From: Neptuniibacter sp.
GTDB taxonomy: Bacteria > Pseudomonadota > Gammaproteobacteria > Pseudomonadales > Balneatricaceae
Assembly: GCF_024231755.1 (NCBI RefSeq)
Contig: NZ_JAAEQH010000109.1
Coordinates: 1-42,185, forward strand
Reading direction: 5' to 3'
DNA: 42,185 bases
This document shows, in pieces, positions 34,358 through 42,185 of this stretch (positions are counted from its first letter, which is position 1; every line of letters starts with the position of its first letter). Below the pieces are notes generated by a model. The model made no database searches, was not told the origin of the DNA, and worked only from the letters and a program-made list of their open reading frames with translations. The position numbers were made by a program, and so were the translations under genes.

Positions 34358-35855
34358 GCGCTACCTGATTACGGCCGCCAGCTTTAGCCGCATAGAGCCC
34401 TTTATCGGCGAGCTGGATCAGTTCATGTGGTGTACCACCTTGCGCTGGTTTTATGGAAGCTAAACCAGCGCTTACTGTGATTATCTCAGCAGTCTCTGAT
34501 TTTTCATGCTTAATTCCCAGGTCAGCTACAGCCTGGCGGATACGTTCAGCAAGCGTGATTGCGCCATCGATGTCGGTATCTGGCAAGATCACCGCAAACT
34601 CTTCTCCGCCGTAACGGCAAACCATATCCTGAGCACGTTGAACCGTTTTCTTAATGGTCTGTGCTACGGTACGCAGGCAGCCGTCACCGGCTAAATGTCC
34701 GTAAAAGTCGTTAAATGTTTTGAAGTGATCGATATCGATCATTATCAGGATTAGATTACGCTTGGAGCGTTGTGCCCGGCGCCACTCTGTTTCGATACTG
34801 CGTTCAAATTCACGGCGGTTGTTTACCTGAGTCAGACCATCAACTCGTGCGGAGCGGGCCAGTTGATCCTGAGAGTGTTTAAGCTGCATCAAAATCTGAA
34901 TTCGTGCCTGCAAAATTGCAGGGGAACGGTTCAGAATCAGAAAATCAGATGCGCCTGCATTATAGGCTTCCAGTTCTAGTTGTTCGTCAGTGTCTCGGCT
35001 GATAAAGGCAACAGGTAGAGGCAGTTCATCTTGGTTCTCGCCGCATTCCCGACATAGAGCGAACATATCTTGCCACTGCTGCTCAGTACTCAGGAGCAGC
35101 AGATCGGGTGGATCATCGTGTAGTAGTGTTTTCAACTCCTGCAGGCTGGAAGGCAGGAGAATGTTGTATTCGTTTCGGAGCACTGCGATAACCGGCCAGA
35201 TTTTCTCTAGGCTGTGATCACAGTAGATTGCGATGGTTTGTTGCTCACTACGTGGGCATCCCGGTTTAACCTGATCCTGTGAGGAGATCTCTTCACCTTT
35301 AAAAAAGGCTATTAGATCCTCTGGGCTTGGCAAACCTAGGGTGGTACGGCCATCATCGCAACTCAGCACGGGAATACGTAGATTGTAGTCACCTTCTTCC
35401 CAGCTTTGTTGCCAGTTACTAAGGAGATTCTCTTGTGGCTCCTCAATATTTACTTCAGCAGGCAATCCAGCTTCGATCAGGCATTCATAAATAACGGAAA
35501 CATCAGCAATATCACGCCCATCTACCCATAGCGCTCTGTAGAGGAGGCGGCGGAGTTCTATGGCTTTTCTGCTATCAATCTCAGCGGCTTGGATCACGCA
35601 GAGGCTGGCGAAGCGACTGTCACTGCGCTTTTTCGGTAATGCCAGTTCTACTTGTGGTGCTCGACTACGAACAACAAACACTTCACTGGCAAGCTCTGCC
35701 TGACTCTCGGCGGTTTTGTTGTAAACCTCTATATCTGGAGCATGTTCTACCAAACGCCACTCTAACTGCTCGAGAAGACCAAACTGGTGTAGCTGCTCAT
35801 GCAGGGCATAGCAGAAAGGACAGTTTAGATCGGCGTAGACAGTGTATTGAAGCAT
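34335..35855 (-). CDS. DsbA-like / pseudo-receiver / GGDEF fusion, diguanylate cyclase
   Basis: A 506-residue three-part protein. Residues 1-190 are a DsbA-like thioredoxin fold beginning VYADLNCPFCYALHEQL, with a CPFC pair (Cys12, Cys15) and cis-Pro region RIPVLSCDDGRTTLG; no signal peptide precedes it. Residues about 205-325 look like a receiver, but the acceptor Asp is replaced (LLLLSTEQQ, Ser256) and the usual Lys is Asn309, so it should not be phosphorylated. Residues about 335-500 are GGDEF with GGEEF at 416-420, IDIDHFKTFND, and I-site RAQD (407-410) five residues upstream, so cyclase activity and product inhibition look intact. Redox control of c-di-GMP output is an inference. Confidence 0.85.
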   Translation of the reverse strand: MLQYTVYADLNCPFCYALHEQLHQFGLLEQLEWRLVEHAPDIEVYNKTAESQAELASEVFVVRSRAPQVELALPKKRSDSRFASLCVIQAAEIDSRKAIELRRLLYRALWVDGRDIADVSVIYECLIEAGLPAEVNIEEPQENLLSNWQQSWEEGDYNLRIPVLSCDDGRTTLGLPSPEDLIAFFKGEEISSQDQVKPGCPRSEQQTIAIYCDHSLEKIWPVIAVLRNEYNILLPSSLQELKTLLHDDPPDLLLLSTEQQWQDMFALCRECGENQDELPLPVAFISRDTDEQLELEAYNAGASDFLILNRSPAILQARIQILMQLKHSQDQLARSARVDGLTQVNNRREFERSIETEWRRAQRSKRNLILIMIDIDHFKTFNDFYGHLAGDGCLRTVAQTIKKTVQRAQDMVCRYGGEEFAVILPDTDIDGAITLAERIRQAVADLGIKHEKSETAEIITVSAGLASIKPAQGGTPHELIQLADKGLYAAKAGGRNQVALISPASE

Positions 35856-35945
35856 AAGGTTTTCAGTATCAGTCAGACTTAGCTCAGTGAAGTGGTTTTA
35901 AACTTATCGACCAAATTAGGGAAAACCTTTAGCCGAAAAGGCAAA

Positions 35946-35973
35946 AAAAAGCGGCCCAGAAAGGCCGCTTTTT
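35946..35973. terminator. Strong terminator after the pst-phoU operon
   Basis: GCGGCC (35951-35956), loop CAGAAA, GGCCGC (35963-35968), flanked by an A-run and a T-run that also pair. It works in both directions; it follows phoU on the minus strand. Confidence 0.92.
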
Positions 35974-35993
35974 ATTCAGAACAGATTCAGATT

Positions 35994-36725
35994 TTACTCT
36001 GTATCCTCCGGGCGAGCCGCTTGTTTTATCTGCTTTAGGCTACTGTGACGTACGTCAGTTCCGCTTACCAGATAGATTAGGTGAGCGGCCATCGCGCGTG
36101 CATGATCGCCAATACGTTCCAGGCTACGTAGTACCCAGATTACGTTCATTACGCTGGAGATAGAGCGCGGATCTTCCATCATGAAGGTTGCCAGAGAGCG
36201 CATTGCAGAGCGGTATTCCTGGTCAACAGACTTATCCATTTTCGCTACGCGGTAAGCCAGCTCAGTATCGTTACGGGCAAAGGCAGTCAGTACATCCTTA
36301 ACCATTTCACGTACCAGATTACCGATGTGACGTACTTCCTGATAACCGCGTGGTGATTCACCTTCTTCTACCAGCTCAATTGCGTGGCGGCAGATACGGC
36401 TTGCTTCATCACCCATACGTTCCAGGTTAGTTGTCGCTTTGGATACAGCGATGATTAGACGCAGGTCGCTGGCAGCAGGCTGACGACGAGCGATGATCAT
36501 GGTGCACTCTTCGTCGATCAGAACTTCCATTTCATTAGTCTGCTTGTCCACTTTACGGGACTGCTCAGCCAGTTCTGCATCACCATTCAGCAGCGCATCG
36601 ATACAATCGTGTACCTGACGTTCTACAATACCGCCCATAGTGAGTAGCTGGGTACGGATCTGTTCCAGTTCTTCGTTAAACTGACCAGAGATATGCGTGG
36701 AGTAATTTCCAGTATTAATTTCCAT
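35994..36725 (-). CDS. phoU: Phosphate signalling complex protein PhoU
   Basis: Negative regulator linking the PstSCAB transporter to PhoR. It has 243 aa and two PhoU repeats of three helices: ISGQFNEELEQIRTQLLTMGGIVERQV, EVLIDEECTMIIARRQPAASDLRLIIAVSK and, in the second repeat, SVMNVIWVLRSLERIGDHARAMAAHLIYLV. AAGGA six bases before ATG 36725 supports the start. It is the last gene of the pst operon, 17 bp after pstB. Confidence 0.97.
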   Translation of the reverse strand: MEINTGNYSTHISGQFNEELEQIRTQLLTMGGIVERQVHDCIDALLNGDAELAEQSRKVDKQTNEMEVLIDEECTMIIARRQPAASDLRLIIAVSKATTNLERMGDEASRICRHAIELVEEGESPRGYQEVRHIGNLVREMVKDVLTAFARNDTELAYRVAKMDKSVDQEYRSAMRSLATFMMEDPRSISSVMNVIWVLRSLERIGDHARAMAAHLIYLVSGTDVRHSSLKQIKQAARPEDTE

Positions 36726-36742
36726 GTTTAATCCTTCCCCAA

Positions 36743-37576
36743 TTAACCGTAACGGCCAGTGATGTAGTCTTCAGTCTGTTTCTTATCTGGGTTGGTGAAC
36801 AGAGTATCTGTTACGCCAAACTCGATCAGATCACCCATGTACATGAATGCAGTGTAGTCAGAGACACGTGCTGCCTGCTGCATGTTGTGAGTTACGATCA
36901 CGATTGTGAAGTCTTTTTTCAGCTCGTGGATCAGCTCTTCAATCTTCAGTGTGGAGATCGGGTCCAGAGCGGAAGCCGGTTCGTCCAACAGCAGTACTTC
37001 TGGTTTAACAGCGATAGTACGTGCGATTACCAGACGCTGTTGCTGACCACCGGACATGCCTAGTGCACTTTCGTGCAGACGATCTTTCACTTCATCCCAC
37101 AGTGCTGCGGATTTAAGTGCCCACTCTACCGTTTCATCAATTACGCGCTTCTTGGTTACGCCTTGAATGCGCAGACCGTAAGCAACGTTTTCATAGATCG
37201 ATTTAGGGAATGGGTTTGGCTTCTGGAATACCATACCTACACGACGACGCAGCTCAGCGATATCAACGCTACGCTCGTAGATGTTGTTATCATCCAGCAG
37301 GATCTCACCTGTGATATGGCAGTCATCAACCAGATCGTTCATACGGTTGAAGCAACGCAGCAGTGTGGATTTACCACAACCGGATGGGCCGATGAAAGCT
37401 GTTACGCGATTCTTAGGAATGCGCATGTCGATACCGTGCAGGGCTTCGTTGTCGCCGTAGCTCAGTTTCAGGTTGTTAACCTTAAGGGCCAGTGTCTCTT
37501 CCTCAAGGTTCAGGATGCGGCTGTCGCGCTGCATAGAAGAAATATCAATTGCGTGTGTTTTAGCTTCGCTAGTCAT
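36743..37576 (-). CDS. pstB: Phosphate ABC transporter ATP-binding protein
   Basis: ATPase of the high-affinity phosphate importer, 277 aa. Walker [16 protein letters not shown]-loop [11 protein letters not shown], signature [15 protein letters not shown], Walker [14 protein letters not shown] and H-loop VTHNM are all intact. The N-terminal extension of about 25 residues before the ABC core is common in Pseudomonas-type PstB. AAGG at 8 bp fits ATG 37576. It follows pstA by 44 bp. Confidence 0.98.
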   Translation of the reverse strand: MTSEAKTHAIDISSMQRDSRILNLEEETLALKVNNLKLSYGDNEALHGIDMRIPKNRVTAFIGPSGCGKSTLLRCFNRMNDLVDDCHITGEILLDDNNIYERSVDIAELRRRVGMVFQKPNPFPKSIYENVAYGLRIQGVTKKRVIDETVEWALKSAALWDEVKDRLHESALGMSGGQQQRLVIARTIAVKPEVLLLDEPASALDPISTLKIEELIHELKKDFTIVIVTHNMQQAARVSDYTAFMYMGDLIEFGVTDTLFTNPDKKQTEDYITGRYG

Positions 37577-37620
37577 TTTAGCAACCTTTAAAAATTCTGT
37601 TCGTTGTCCGTTGGTTTCGA

Positions 37621-39309
37621 TTACATCTCAAGCGCTTTGTATTTCTCACGCAGGTGGTTACGGATCTGGATAGCTGACAAGTTCAGCATCGCAATTACCG
37701 CCACCAGCAGGAACGCTGTTGCGTAAACCAGCGGACGAGCCGCTTCAACGTTAGGGCTTTGGAAACCTACATCGTAGATGTGGAAGCCCAAGTGCATAAA
37801 TTTCTGATCCAGATGTAGGAACGGATAGTTACCGTCCAGTGGCAGACTTGGCGCCAGTTTTACTACACCTACCAGCATCAGCGGTGCTACTTCACCTGCA
37901 GCACGCGCGATCGCCAGGATCACACCGGTCATGATAGCCGGGCTGGCCATCGGGATTACAATCTTGATCAGGGTTTCAAACTTGGTCGCACCCAGTGCCA
38001 GAGAGCCTTCACGAATCGCACGTGGGATTCGGGTCAGACCTTCCTCTGTTGCAACAATTACAACGGGTACTGTCAGCAGTGCCAGAGTGATCGATGCCCA
38101 CATCAGACCTGGTGTACCAAATGTCGGTGCTGGCTTTGCTTCTGGGAAGAATGCGTCATCTATGTGACCACCCAGGAAGTAAACGAAGAAACCAAGACCG
38201 AATACACCGTATACGATGGATGGTACACCAGCCAGGTTGTTTACCGCGATACGGATTACACGGGTTACAAAACCCTGTTTTGCGTATTCGCGCAGGTAAA
38301 CGGCTGCAACAACACCGAATGGTGTTACCAGTACTGACATGATGATTACCATCAGAACCGTACCGTAGATCGCTGGGAAGATACCGCCTTCGGTATTTGC
38401 TTCACGTGGGTCATCGCTGAGGAATTCCCAAACTTTAGCAAAGTAGTGGCCGAGTTTGCCGCCCAGACCCATATCGTTTGGCAGGAATGCGCGAACAACG
38501 TGAGCAACTTTGAACTCAACGATTTTACCGTTGGCGATCTCAGCTGTGATGCTGTCACGGTTAACGGCATTGTAAAGGTCTAGCAGTTCACCCTGCAGGC
38601 CTTCATACTCAGCGTTCAGTTCAGCACGGCGGGCGTCGATAGCAGCATATTTAGCAGTATCATTAACTTCTTTCAGCTGTAGTGAGCGTTCTTTAAGGCG
38701 CAGACGTTCCAGCTCGTAGTTGATCGAACCGATTTTGCCTTTTTCGATATCCTTGATCTGATCATGGATCATCTCAGCACGTTCAATACGCTTCTGGAAT
38801 TCATCCCACAGCGTTAGGTACTCTGCTGATTTGTCGTAACCAGTATGCGCACCAACTTCTTTACCCGATTCTTTAATGCTGCGCAGGTAACCGTAGAAGT
38901 TACCCCATTCACGACGTTCCGCCGCAAACAGCATTTCAGGTTTAGATGACTCAGAAGTAAAGGCATCCAGAACCCAGATAAAGTCAGTACCACCGTGGTC
39001 ACGGTTACCGATCTTCATCAGCAAACGATCCATCGTTTCAGTACCCTCAGGTACTTTAACACCACTATCGCGTAGCTGATCAGCAGGTACTTCTACGGTT
39101 TGAACTCGCTCACCAATCATACGGATGGTGTTGGAGTTCTCAGTGTAGTTAGTTTGCACTATATCAGCAGGCCAGAAGTGGCCCAGACCGCGTACGGCGA
39201 TCAGGCTCAACAGACCCACAACCATGATCATACAGATCGCGACGGCACCGGCATTCAACCATACCCAAGGTGCGCCGGATTTAGTCCATTCAGTAAAAGA
39301 CTGTCTCAT
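37621..39309 (-). CDS. pstA: Phosphate ABC transporter permease PstA, long form
   Basis: Inner-membrane permease, 562 aa with this start. TM1 is about residues 15-40. A large region (about 45-275) with a coiled-coil stretch ([22 protein letters not shown]) follows, and then the usual permease domain (about 285-560: [63 protein letters not shown]). E. coli PstA is about 296 aa; the extra domain is the long form known from Pseudomonas. ATG 39309 with GAGG at 9 bp is preferred to TTG 39324. Confidence 0.96.
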   Translation of the reverse strand: MRQSFTEWTKSGAPWVWLNAGAVAICMIMVVGLLSLIAVRGLGHFWPADIVQTNYTENSNTIRMIGERVQTVEVPADQLRDSGVKVPEGTETMDRLLMKIGNRDHGGTDFIWVLDAFTSESSKPEMLFAAERREWGNFYGYLRSIKESGKEVGAHTGYDKSAEYLTLWDEFQKRIERAEMIHDQIKDIEKGKIGSINYELERLRLKERSLQLKEVNDTAKYAAIDARRAELNAEYEGLQGELLDLYNAVNRDSITAEIANGKIVEFKVAHVVRAFLPNDMGLGGKLGHYFAKVWEFLSDDPREANTEGGIFPAIYGTVLMVIIMSVLVTPFGVVAAVYLREYAKQGFVTRVIRIAVNNLAGVPSIVYGVFGLGFFVYFLGGHIDDAFFPEAKPAPTFGTPGLMWASITLALLTVPVVIVATEEGLTRIPRAIREGSLALGATKFETLIKIVIPMASPAIMTGVILAIARAAGEVAPLMLVGVVKLAPSLPLDGNYPFLHLDQKFMHLGFHIYDVGFQSPNVEAARPLVYATAFLLVAVIAMLNLSAIQIRNHLREKYKALEM

Positions 39310-39333
39310 CAAATTAATCCTCAATACGCACTA

Positions 39334-41607
39334 TTACAGGGAGCCATACTTCTTACGCAGGCGTTGTCTTACCAACTCGGCCAGCGTGTTTACGAAGAAC
39401 GTAAACAGGAAGAGTACAAAGGCAGCCAGGAACAGGATTCGGTAGTGAGTACTACCCACTTCGGATTCAGGCATCTCTACAGCGATGTTGGCTGCCAGAG
39501 TACGCATACCCTCGAAGATGTTCACATCCATAATTGGTGTGTTACCTGTTGCCATCAGTACGATCATGGTTTCACCTACCGCACGACCCATACCGATCAT
39601 TACCGCAGAGAAAATACCTGGGCTCGCTGTTGGCATAACAACGCGAACCAGTGTCTGCCATGGTGTAGCACCCAGTGCCAAAGAACCGTAGGACAGGTGT
39701 TTTGGTACTGCGAAGATCGCATCCTCTGTGATAGAGAAGATAGTTGGGATAACCGCAAAGCCCATCGCGATACCTACTACCAGCGCGTTACGCTGATCGT
39801 ACGGAATGCCCAGCTCGTTGCTTACCCAGTAGCGCATCTCTGTACCGAACAGCATCTGCTCGATACCCGGTGCGATCCAGAAGCTGAACATAGTTGCGAC
39901 AATAACAACCGGTACCAGCAGGGCTGCATCCCAACCTTCAGGAATCAGAAAGCGAATAGACTTCGGTGCATTCGCCCATGCGAAAGCAAAGCCGATAATG
40001 GCAGCCGGAAGCACCAGTATGGTGACAAAAATACCTGCCAGATTGACTTCCATAAAAGGTGCAAGCCAAAGACCTGCCAGGAAGCCCAGAATTACTGTAG
40101 GTAGTGCTTCCATCAACTCGATGAAAGGTTTTACCTTACGGCGCATCGCCGGAACCATGAAGTAAGCAGTGTAGATCGCACCACAAATTGCCAGTGGCGT
40201 ACCCAGCAGCATCGCGTAAAAAGCAGCTTTCAGGGTACCGAATGCCAGAGGCATCAGGCTGTATTTAGGTTCAAAATCGTTGGTTGAAGCAGAGGACTGC
40301 CAGGTGAATTCTGGCTCCTGATAGCCTTCGTACCAAACTTTCTCCCACAGAGCGCTCCATGAAATTTCCGGATGCTCGTTGTGGATCTTCCATAGCGCCA
40401 GTTCACCGTTCTGTTCAACCAGTAGGGCATTAGAACGGGGTGCCATAGCGATTGTGTCTACATTGCCTTTAGCAACTGCTGCACTCAGAGAGTTACGTTC
40501 AGCTGTAGTGCTGTAGACCGCCAGATTGCCGGTTTCGGAGATAGTCACAAAACCTTTACGGCGATGTTCAATAGCGATGCTGCTGATTGCAGAATTTCCG
40601 GTCTGGAAAGAGCGGATCTTGGTCATCAGCCACTCATTGTCCTGATTACGTACCAGGAACCACTGTGAGGTAAGGCCTTTATCGTCAGAGATAAGCAGTG
40701 AGTTGCCGCCCAGTAGCAGTTCGAAGGATGTGATTTTGCCCTGTGTAGCGTCAACTAGCTGAGTAACCTTAGGGCCGCCCGCTGCTTTCATATCAACGAT
40801 ACCCAGTTTGCTGCCTTCACCGGAGATCATCATCCAGCGACGATCTGGCATCAGAAGTAATTTCTGAGCTGGGATGTTCATATCTGGAAGAGCGTATGAG
40901 CTGGTGTCTGCTTCAACCTCTTCGGTAATAATATTTTCAGTCAAGCTAACATCAGTGGCAGTCAGTTTTGACTGCTGACCACCAATCAGTGTCCACTCTT
41001 CCTCTTCGCCGTTCAGTGCCAGAACTTCAACTGGTCCTTCACTCACCTGAATTAGCTCTGCGCCCAGAGGGTATTCAATTTGTGGAGTGATTACACGAAC
41101 GCCGTTTGGATAGGTCGACTTGTACTTGTGCTTAAAGACCTGCGCCTGACCGTTGCTGTAACCCAGTGCAAAGATGCCGCTGTACTCAGATGCAATGGCA
41201 AAGCTGGTTACTGAAGCGTCGGCAGGGATGTCAGCATTTTCCTGTTTCAGGACTTCGCCGTTGCGCGTGTTAAAGAACACCATCTGACCTGCGTCAGTGA
41301 CACGCAAACCGATCTCAGTCTGCTCTTCCATGGTCAGGTAAAGCGTTTTCCCTTCACCGGGAATCTGATAAGGAGCGACCTGTTTTTCGTTTTCCTGCCA
41401 TGGTTCGATTTCGGCAGACTCAAACAGGGGAGCCACTTCATAAAGAAGGTAAAAGAAGATCAACAGAATTGCGACAATTACGCTGATGCCACCAAAAGCG
41501 ATACCTACAGCCGCAAACTTATCCTTAAAAGCGCGTATGTTTCTGTGTCGCTTGGCCGCTGGAGTGTCAAAGTCCAGTTCGGTCGTTGCTGAGTTTTCTG
41601 TACTCAT
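39334..41607 (-). CDS. pstC: Phosphate ABC transporter permease PstC, long form
   Basis: Inner-membrane permease partner of PstA, 757 aa. One N-terminal helix (about residues 30-55) precedes a long region (about 65-430) of repeated beta strands (for example SVTSFAIASEYSGIFALGYSNGQ, TSFELLLGGNSLLISDDKG), which reads as a beta-propeller-like periplasmic domain. The canonical permease (about 455-755) has LMPLAFGTLKAAFYAMLLGTPLAICGAIYTAYFM, ALPTVILGFLAGLWLAP and [21 protein letters not shown] lies ten bases before ATG 41607. The long form is known in Pseudomonas-like genomes. Confidence 0.96.
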   Translation of the reverse strand: MSTENSATTELDFDTPAAKRHRNIRAFKDKFAAVGIAFGGISVIVAILLIFFYLLYEVAPLFESAEIEPWQENEKQVAPYQIPGEGKTLYLTMEEQTEIGLRVTDAGQMVFFNTRNGEVLKQENADIPADASVTSFAIASEYSGIFALGYSNGQAQVFKHKYKSTYPNGVRVITPQIEYPLGAELIQVSEGPVEVLALNGEEEEWTLIGGQQSKLTATDVSLTENIITEEVEADTSSYALPDMNIPAQKLLLMPDRRWMMISGEGSKLGIVDMKAAGGPKVTQLVDATQGKITSFELLLGGNSLLISDDKGLTSQWFLVRNQDNEWLMTKIRSFQTGNSAISSIAIEHRRKGFVTISETGNLAVYSTTAERNSLSAAVAKGNVDTIAMAPRSNALLVEQNGELALWKIHNEHPEISWSALWEKVWYEGYQEPEFTWQSSASTNDFEPKYSLMPLAFGTLKAAFYAMLLGTPLAICGAIYTAYFMVPAMRRKVKPFIELMEALPTVILGFLAGLWLAPFMEVNLAGIFVTILVLPAAIIGFAFAWANAPKSIRFLIPEGWDAALLVPVVIVATMFSFWIAPGIEQMLFGTEMRYWVSNELGIPYDQRNALVVGIAMGFAVIPTIFSITEDAIFAVPKHLSYGSLALGATPWQTLVRVVMPTASPGIFSAVMIGMGRAVGETMIVLMATGNTPIMDVNIFEGMRTLAANIAVEMPESEVGSTHYRILFLAAFVLFLFTFFVNTLAELVRQRLRKKYGSL

Positions 41608-41660
41608 GGCACATGGGTCCTGAGGTTAACTAAAATTACGGCGCGTACAATATTAAAAGT

Positions 41661-41678
41661 TTGTTACACCAATGTTAC
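41661..41678 (+). promoter_or_regulatory. Pho-box-like direct repeat, inverted relative to pstC
   Basis: TTGTTAC, four bases, ATGTTAC: two 7-mers at 11-bp spacing resembling a Pho box on the plus strand. It lies between pstS and pstC but points away from pstC, so it may be chance or a reverse-oriented PhoB site. Confidence 0.3.
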
Positions 41679-41696
41679 AGAAGGTGTAATAAACGA

Positions 41697-41726
41697 AATA
41701 AGGGGGCCATTTCTGGCCCCCTTATT
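41697..41726 (-). terminator. Hairpin between pstS and pstC (partial terminator)
   Basis: A 12-bp perfect stem, AATAAGGGGGCC (41697-41708) with GGCCCCCTTATT (41715-41726), lies 30 bp after the pstS stop. On the minus strand the sequence after it is T-rich (TTATTTCGTTTATTAC). It would end most pstS transcripts while letting some read into pstCAB-phoU, giving more binding protein than transporter. Confidence 0.8.
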
Positions 41727-41755
41727 CGGGTCAAGCAAGTTAGGCTTGGGATGTA

Positions 41756-42185
41756 TTACATGCCCAGAGCAGCCATCTGCTTCTTAACTACTGCAGCAGG
41801 TAGTGGGATGTAGCCATCTTTAACAACTACTTCCTGACCTACTTTAGACATAACCATCTTCAGGAATTCTTTCTCTAGAGGAGCTAGAGGCTGACCTGGC
41901 TTCTTGTTCACGTAAACGTACAGAGAACGAGCCAGTGGGTACTTGCCGTTCAGAGCGTTCTGTGGAGTTGCTTCAACGAATGCAGAACCTTCTTTCTTAG
42001 TCAGAGGCAGTGCACGTACGGAAGCAGTCTTGTAACCGATACCGGAGTAACCGATAGCGTTCAGAGAAGTAGAAACAGACTGTACTACAGATGCAGAACC
42101 TGGCTGTTCGTTAACATTGTTTTTGAAGTCACCTTTACACAGGCCTTTCTTCTTGAAGTAGCCGTAAGTACCGGATACAGAGTTA
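41756..42185 (-). CDS. pstS: Phosphate-binding protein PstS (3' part only)
   Basis: The minus-strand frame is open from the window edge to TAA at 41756-41758, 142 complete codons. The translation includes [72 protein letters not shown] and [15 protein letters not shown], the C-terminal lobe of the Pseudomonas-type PstS. It captures phosphate in the periplasm for PstCAB. The start, signal peptide and any Pho box before it lie outside the window. Confidence 0.93.
   Translation of the reverse strand, partial: NSVSGTYGYFKKKGLCKGDFKNNVNEQPGSASVVQSVSTSLNAIGYSGIGYKTASVRALPLTKKEGSAFVEATPQNALNGKYPLARSLYVYVNKKPGQPLAPLEKEFLKMVMSKVGQEVVVKDGYIPLPAAVVKKQMAALGM

Noticed and set aside
39100..40104. A 334-codon plus-strand frame opposite pstA/pstC
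   Set aside because: It is antisense to two well-supported genes, has a Cys/His/Gln/Tyr-rich composition typical of shadow frames, and no ribosome site.

Overview
The window is a continuous stretch of a gammaproteobacterial chromosome. The protein families and gene order (atpDC next to glmUS; ubiCA next to phoBR; long Pseudomonas-type PstC, PstA and PstS) fit the marine Oceanospirillales/Pseudomonadales group. That placement is inferred from gene content only. GC content looks moderate, and no insertion sequence, prophage, CRISPR array, tRNA or rRNA was seen. Most genes are core genes.

Layout. 1-6946: end of the ATP synthase operon (atpD, atpC, terminator), a secreted solute-binding protein, a TrmB-type regulator, and the UDP-GlcNAc operon glmU-glmS. 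6947-9808: a four-PAS GGDEF/EAL protein on the minus strand. 9809-11754: a gene-poor 0.5 kb, then an ArsR regulator diverging from an ArsP-type permease. 11843-14856: folE2 (minus) and a membrane-anchored FMN glutamate-synthase-like protein with a hairpin-rich leader. 14912-16552: a small charged protein, about 600 bp of nested inverted repeats plus a HexR-type operator, then hexR with a second HexR operator upstream. 16761-18064: yjaG and two small membrane proteins. 18377-25596: a five-gene Pil-Chp-like chemosensory operon (two response regulators, CheW, PilJ-type receptor, ChpA-type hybrid kinase). 25637-27714: a quinone oxidoreductase-like gene, a small membrane protein and cysZ. 27785-31477: phoR, phoB, ubiA and ubiC, all minus. 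31608-35855: a DUF1415 protein, a LysR regulator diverging from a PNPOx-like/GST pair, and a DsbA-like/pseudo-receiver/GGDEF fusion. 35994-42185: phoU, pstB, pstA, pstC and the 3' part of pstS, all minus.

How the genes connect. PhoBR and PstSCAB-PhoU form one phosphate-sensing circuit split over two nearby loci; a Pho-box-like repeat lies before phoB. GlmS and GlmU carry out the committed and final steps to UDP-GlcNAc, and the TrmB-type regulator faces them. Two c-di-GMP enzymes and the Pil-Chp-like pathway suggest surface-behaviour control. The ArsR/ArsP-like pair looks like a small arsenical-resistance module.

The most unusual element is 15125-15398. A 16-bp outer helix encloses two roughly 97-nt imperfect hairpins. 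All three non-Watson-Crick pairs in the outer helix are G-U when read on the plus strand, which suggests a plus-strand structured RNA. A HexR-like operator over the expected start of a possible small transcript lies about 90 bp further on. The second standout is the DsbA-like/pseudo-receiver/diguanylate cyclase fusion at 34335-35855.
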